Source: Spongospora subterranea f. sp. subterranea (lineage: Eukaryota; Endomyxa: Phytomyxea; Phytomyxea; Plasmodiophorida). From it: a stretch of 64,000 bases of DNA. A program made the translations under genes and the position numbers. Under the pieces are notes generated by a model. The model had not been told where the DNA came from, did not search any database, and saw only the letters and a list, made by a program, of their open reading frames with translations. Positions 57,649 through 64,000 of this stretch are shown here, one piece after another (position 1 is the stretch's first letter; each line of letters begins with the position of its first letter). Location of the stretch: NCBI GenBank assembly GCA_049724395.1, contig JAUGWO010000001.1, positions 1 through 64,000 on the forward strand, read 5' to 3'.

Positions 57649-60600
57649 TTATTTGACCGCTTCGATTATCGGATCGTCAACTGATGAACCGGGAAGAGAT
57701 TGCATGCAACTTCGTGCCACGGAATCGAAAAGTCTATGATTATAGCGTGATTAATTGCAATTTTTAAAGGTGACAAAATGTACCTTTCAATTTCGGGTGC
57801 ACAGTGCGTAAATTCATGGTTCCAAAACTTGTATACTGGGTTCTTAATCAGCTCAATGAAGGTAATCAACAAACCCCAAGGATGCGGGCGATGGACAATT
57901 AACCGCTCAAGTAGGACCCTAAATACCGATTGTGAGCGAAATCAGGATTAGAATAGAACGAAAACAAACGTTTTCAGACCTGGTAATCTGCTCCTGAATC
58001 GTATCGATTTTGGCCTCAACGAACAAATACAGCAGGACGCAGCTGAAATAATACGTCTGATTGTTCGGATACCGCAGCTGATTCGTGATGGCGTTCAGGA
58101 AATAATATCGTCCTTCTTCATCCAACTGTGTCACCAGAGTTTCGAAAATCTCCATAGCAGAAGTCACCGCAATATTATCACTCATACCCTGAAAAACAAG
58201 AATCATATGTCGCGTTCAATAAGCTGAAAATCAAAGTCTACCCCGGTCAGTCCTTTTTGTCCAACATAAAGGACAATGGAGTTGATTAGCTGAACATTGT
58301 AAATTGTGCCGGCGCTAGCGATTTCATGTTTCGGGCGCAAAAGTTTAGCGTGAATGTCGGCGAAAAAAGATTCGGAACGATGGCGAAGAGTCATGAATTG
58401 GTCGATCTCGGTCAACAAACCGGCGTGGACCAGTGCAGCACATATATCCGATAGGATTATTGGTGCATCCTTTACATCAGGGAGGCTATCAACCTATTTA
58501 AAAACTTAGAGTATCAATTTGAAACGATACGGCAAAGGTCAAACCTTGAGATTCGGTAAGAACGGGTCGGGCAGACGCATATGTCTTGGGAAGGCTGACA
58601 GAATCACGTTCCGCATTTGAATGCAGGATGGCGGGATAACGTCACAAAAGGAAAAGTGATATGAGCAAAGAAATTCTGGGAAATCGTGAAGAAGAACGAG
58701 CAAAACCCGTAACGTTCCGTTATAGAGTAGACGAATTGGATCTGATAAACATGCAACACGCAGATACACCTAGCAAAATATGGTCAACAACACAGCGCCT
58801 ACTAAGAGCAAAGACATGCCTGCAAAAAAGTGAACAGATCGACGAGGAGCGTTTTAAAAACTTGCATGAGGTTGTGAGTCTTAGACTGTAGCAGCCGTGG
58901 CATAAAAGACCGATGAGAAATTAACTCCAACCAGGACATGCTAAACCCTGGAACAAGATTGGGCCTCACTACGTGGAAAACATGGGCAAACTCCATCAAA
59001 ATCGGCACACTGATCGGATCCAGTTCAGGGTCGTTGGCATTTAAGTCCTATTGAGAGTAAAATGAGTAAAATCATTAAAAAAACACGAGGCAACTTTGAG
59101 GCAACTATTTTTTTTTTATAAACACCAAAGGAAATATTGACATTACCTGTAGAAGATTGACAAAAATCCGAAAAAACGGGCGCTGAGCAAACGCTTCCGG
59201 GTCCTTTTCGTAATCACGAGACAGAAGATCGGCGACAACAGTCAAGAATGTGTTCAAAAGACCGGCCTTAGAGATATATACGGTGCTACTGCTGCCCAAA
59301 ACTTTCACCAAGCAGACAATCAATTTACAAAATCCATCGATGGCACCGTAATGCAATCCAGGCTGAGCACTAGAAGCCGTTAGCGGGTCGACACACCTTT
59401 CGATGGACATCAGGACTATGACCCGACAGAATTCTGCAACGGAAGCTTCCGATTCCAAAACACGCTAGAAACACCAGAACTGTTAGATTCAGCAACCAGA
59501 TCATGACAAATCAACAAACTTGAGATTTGAGAATTGCAAGATATTGATGAAAGGCATCGTCCAATGTTCCTGACTGCGAAGAAGAGGCAGATCGACATCC
59601 ATTTTGAAAACAAAACTTTATACGCTTCCCGAGCGTCAATCGCTGACGTTTCCAGTCCAAGTTCCGTATCGTTCAATGAGGACACAGTCAAAGGTGCACC
59701 CTAATCACAGGTTAGTGACTTTTCAACAAAACTGGCAGAAGCGTGTGCTTTGATATTGGAAATCACTTTCGGGAGAAGTAAAAGCAAAATTAAAAATCAA
59801 TGTGTCGGGGTTTCACCTTGTCATCCGTTTTGAGAGACAGTGCATGTTCGACAGTCTGGATACTTTCGAGGAGAGCCACAATTGTGTCCCGGAGTAAAGG
59901 GTTGACGTTGGCAAGCGGTGCACATACGTGATTAAGAAGTTCAAGCGTCTGAGGAAACTCTGCAGGGGACACTACAAAGCATTACAAATATATATATATA
60001 GCTGCAGAAACATTTCTACCGATTCGTTCATTGCAAATTATCGACTGCATGAGGGCACAAAGTGAAGTGATTCGCGATATAGAAAGAGCAGAAGCAGATG
60101 AAAACTGCCCAGCGTAATGTGCATCTAAACATGAACTCAGTTTGTTGACTAAAATGGAGACACATTCGGACCTAGTTCTGGTGTAAGAATTAAGCCATCC
60201 CGAAGAAGGCCGCGCATCAACGATATAGATAATGTGAAAAGGGTCGGACCAGAACTCTGAGCATCCGCGCTAATACAGCATAAAGTCACTAACTTCGCAC
60301 CGCTCGCAACAGAGTGACATGTAATCTGCACAGACGCCACGATTGAATATCTGATACATTGTCTGCAGGGTGATTTGGTTGGCAATAAAAGAAAACCAAA
60401 TTTGTGAGAATTTCTACGTAAAAAAGTACCACTACAGGAAGTGCAACTGATTTGGGCAACTAGAGTAAATCAGAACAAGGAGGTCACCTTCAAGATAGCA
60501 AGGTAAAGGTCCGAAGATACGGCAGAATTTGTTGGGACGGTATAGAGGGCGAAAATTGTTTTGGTGAAATGTAAGGCGATCTCTTCGTGCTCGATTGTAG

Positions 60601-63600
60601 CCTGTAGCAGACCCTGGACCGATTGAAGAAGAGCCTGGATCTAAAGCGGCGTTTAAGACTGCAAAAATTAGGGATCAATTATAACATTTACATTGCTGTC
60701 ATCGGATAGACTGGATGTTTGCGCTGCGGCAGTCTGAAGCTGCGAGAGTAATTGGCCCAACTGGTCCAATGTGCCCTGGATCGTTGACGACGCAGGGGGT
60801 GACATCAGAGAATGCGCAGGAACACGGGTTAATCCAAACTCGTCGTAAACATTGAGCAGAACGGAAGAAAGACCGGGGCGCGGTCGGAGTGATTCGGGGA
60901 CAGAGGACGGGAATCGCGTTAAACGGCCCTAATGTCGACATCATTTTACGATCGTTACACAATGCAGTTGAAACACTGGAACAAATGGAACGTCATGATG
61001 GATGAAACTGAATATCTACCTGGGAAAACGCAACATCGACGAATGATTGTTTATGCTCTCTGGCTTTGCGTCTGATATCAAATTCCGCCTGCAGAGTATC
61101 GTCAACCTGTCGGATTGCTCTTTCGGATGCGGCCTTTTCAATAATCGAACAGCCGAACTCCAAATTGTCACCAGCAACTGTCAAAACCGCCTAATAAATC
61201 AAAGCCAATAAAAACATTATAAGATACAAAAAACATAATAAAGCAGCACACCTGTTCAGCTTGTGTGTGATCGGCGTTATTTGCAATGAGGAGCGACCTC
61301 AAATGGTTGGAGATGGAAAGCCGAAGCGGTTCCTTACAGGTGACCAGCGCAAGAGAACATGTCAAAGATTGAACCATCTGATGTGCGGCTTTGCGCATGC
61401 GCAAATCGTCGCCTTCCATTTCAAAATCCTAGACGCGTTTAAGGAGAACATCAACGGGTATTTCTTCCAATTCAAATAAATGAATACCTTGCAGATGAGT
61501 TCACGAGTAGTAATACAGGCAATATGAACGCTACGTTCAACAACAGGCGAGATAATTTCGTTGATTGCGCGGTCAACAGCCATGGAGACGCAAGTCTTCA
61601 AACGCGGATTCGTCGCAAACAGGGCCAGTGACGGATTGATGGTAACGTATCCCTGGCCATTTGGTGTCGAGTCGTCGGATGTCTGAAATGAGTTGCGCGA
61701 AGATACAGTCGAACTAGGATGAATGGCGACCGCAGGCCTGGCGGTGAAGCTTGAAGAGGGAATTCCTGCAGCTCCGAGTTCATGCGACTCTTTAGGGTTG
61801 CGAAAATTCTGGTTCAGGGCTTGATTGACGATTGGAAGATAATTCCGAATGGTCACATCTGCAAGACTTCTCCAAGAAATTCAGTGACAAAACCGAATAT
61901 TCACGCAACAAAGATTACGTTATTCCAAGCTTGTTCAAAAGAACTTCAATTTCAAATTTCAGGTTGAGCTTTAAGTCTGCAACGTGGTAAATCTCAGCCA
62001 ATAAGGCAACAACCGACATCAGCCAAGGGTTAGGTGGACGAAAAACGCGGGATTCTGGGCAATGTTCAAGGACTTTGGCAACAAAGGGGACCACAGCGAT
62101 TAACCGTCCTAGAAAATTGTTCACTTAGGATATGAACGATTCCCAAAATTGCCGAACCTTGGTTATATGCGTCAAGAACAATCTGAGTGAACTTTAAATG
62201 CCTCGCCAAAGGCGGAATGTTTTTCTTGATCGTCAGCAGCCCAAGCCATGATCCAAGATTTTTCAGTAACGACCTCTCTTGAGAAAGTGATATGATGGTC
62301 GGAGAATGAATAAGAATGTTGATTGATTCATAAGTGTACAACAAAACAGTTCGATTGAATTCAGGCAACTTCAACTGTGAATCACCGTCAATTCAAATCC
62401 ACAGAGAAATTCTTGATAATTACATGATCCAACAGCAAAATATAGGTTTTCAGAAAATTTGTGTCAGAAGTAACACGCTTCACAACGATGTAATGGGATA
62501 TAGGATGATAGGTCTCGGGACTCAAAAGCTTCCGCAATTCCTCAGCTTTGCTGGCCATGTTGTTGATATCGACATTGTTGATAAGGAACGATAGTTTATC
62601 CGCCAAAGTAGATTCAAGTGATGAAAACAGTGCTATTATGAGGTAAGTACAAGAATAAAAAAAAACGTAATAATACCATATCCTCTTTGTTCAAGAGTGT
62701 TGTCGATATTGACAGACGACGCAACTTTCAGTGCTACATTCGGGGACGCAACAGCGGCAACAGAAGTAGTGGAGTTGGGCGTAGCAGATGCAACGGGATT
62801 GGGGGCTAATGCAATGACGGAGGTGATGGGTAGATCGGCTGAACTGACTGGCAAGGGAAGCACGACGCCGTTTGAGGTTTGTGAACTTACAGCGGCACGA
62901 AGCGACGACATCAGCTCACCCTGAACGGGTATTATGTCAAGATACTAGGAGCTGAACACTTGAGTGAAATTACCTGGTCTTGCAGAGATGCCAACTCAAT
63001 TAAAGATTGAGAAAATTGAGGCCAATCTGACAACCGCACTTTGAATTCGTCAATCGCCCAGAGGCCAAACTGATGCAGTTTGGTCCCCGGGGGGCTCGAC
63101 AGGCCCTCTGATAATAATTGATAAACGGCCGATAAGATAGTTTTCCGATTAGACGCACCATATATATACCGTAACGCCACATCAATTTCGAAGCGGCCGG
63201 TCAATTCGTGTCGTATGAGGGTACCGAATAAAACAGCAGTGACTCTCAACTCCTTATCGGGATACTTCTGAAAGAAGCGATATTCATCGAATAAATTATG
63301 AATCATACACGCGTAAATGTCTTTCTCGCGACGTGTCGACTTGTCTTTCTTGAATGAAATCTAAAATCAGAATTAAAAACAAGCAAAAAAATGTGACCGA
63401 AAAAAATACCAGCATATTGATAACTTCAGCAATAGAAATCTTTCCATCGTATATTTTTTGAAAATACGAATTCGCCTCCTCTTCGATGTTATCTTGAACT
63501 GGAAGATCATTCTGAGGGTGCGGAGATTGCTGAACAAATCTGGAAATTTCTGCAAAACGCAAAGCATTTTCCGATGAAAGAACCGAAGAATTGGACCGAA

Positions 63601-64000
63601 TCGCGGATAGAAACGAAGATACAAGCTCAACGGAGACAGGAACAACGGAGTGCAACTATTGTGAATTGTCAAAACTGCGGTCAATAAACGCATTAGAAAA
63701 ACCTGGGACATCACTGCCTGCGAAAGATAATCCAATACAGCAGAACAAAAATCGTTCCCGTGTTCATCGATTCGGAGTTGAAGCCACTATAAAGTGCAAT
63801 CAAAATCAGGAAACTGAACAAAAATAATAGCGCACCTTATCGAGATTTAAAAATTCTCTTCGAGAGGCAAGGGCCGCAAAATCAATCGCGAACCTGAAAG
63901 GACGCGACTCCAAAATTACAGTCAAAGAGTCTTTGATCTCTTGAGAGAGATCGAGGATGCGTAATAAGAAGGAATAGTCTTCCAAATATATATGGACCAT
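57649..64000 (-). CDS. CNOT1: CNOT1, scaffold of the CCR4-NOT complex (5' part outside window)
   Basis: About 22 small exons run from the window edge to the stop at 57649. In order: [20 protein letters not shown] then [33 protein letters not shown] with [13 protein letters not shown] (HEAT region); the MIF4G domain that binds CAF1/CNOT7 ([57 protein letters not shown]); the CN9BD/DUF3819 helical domain ([40 protein letters not shown]); and the NOT superfamily homology domain ([58 protein letters not shown]), ending [13 protein letters not shown]1 holds the deadenylases and NOT module that start mRNA decay. All recognisable domains are in order, so the gene looks intact. The N-terminal 600-700 residues should lie beyond 64000. 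Confidence 0.95.

Overview
The window is nuclear DNA of a eukaryote. Host genes are cut by short spliceosomal introns, mostly about 45-70 nt, and they carry standard eukaryotic families: CNOT1, DRG1, a SCAR/WAVE protein, RAD18, FAM161 and a tRNA-Ile(AAT). FAM161, a ciliary/centriolar family, suggests a lineage with cilia or flagella. The transposon set is a plant/oomycete-type DD39D mariner, PIF/Harbinger, MULE, a fungal-type 'PKFHCELN' DDE transposase, pogo-like pieces and Ty3/gypsy fossils. That mix fits an oomycete, an early-diverging zoosporic fungus or a small metazoan. I cannot fix the species from sequence alone.

Layout. 1-8.5 kb is accessory: a 35-bp minisatellite cut by the window edge, transposon fossils, a gene with repeated Cys-rich modules, a 25-bp minisatellite of about 58 units, and two related membrane-segment sequences on opposite strands. 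8.7-9.8 kb holds a compact RAD18-like ubiquitin ligase. 10.3-12.5 kb holds a MULE. 14.1-14.9 kb holds a His-rich secreted protein. 15.6-16.6 kb holds an inverted pair of membrane-protein sequences. 17.2-17.8 kb holds the tRNA and a fold-back repeat. 18.4-21.4 kb holds a PX plus beta-propeller gene, and 21.6-23.3 kb a mariner.

23.5-32.1 kb is the most gene-dense stretch. SCAR/WAVE (+) and FAM161 (-) converge on a 1.13-kb near-perfect palindrome. A second small secreted acidic/His protein and DRG1 follow. 32.6-54.5 kb is dominated by three ABCG half-transporter copies of the EGF/ADP1-like type. Copies 2 and 3 are near-identical and inverted around about 7 kb of transposon debris. 55-64 kb holds a pogo fragment, a small TPR-like gene, a third His-rich secreted gene and the 3' three quarters of CNOT1, which runs off the window.

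The recurring theme is inverted duplication at every scale, from 50 bp to 3.2 kb, in host genes and transposons alike. The clearest single events are the ABCG pair, whose interior (introns included) is nearly identical while both ends have diverged (a gene-conversion signature), and the 1.13-kb palindrome between convergent host genes. Exon boundaries given to the base were worked out by hand from reading phase and splice dinucleotides. Family names rest on motifs I recognise; no database search was run.
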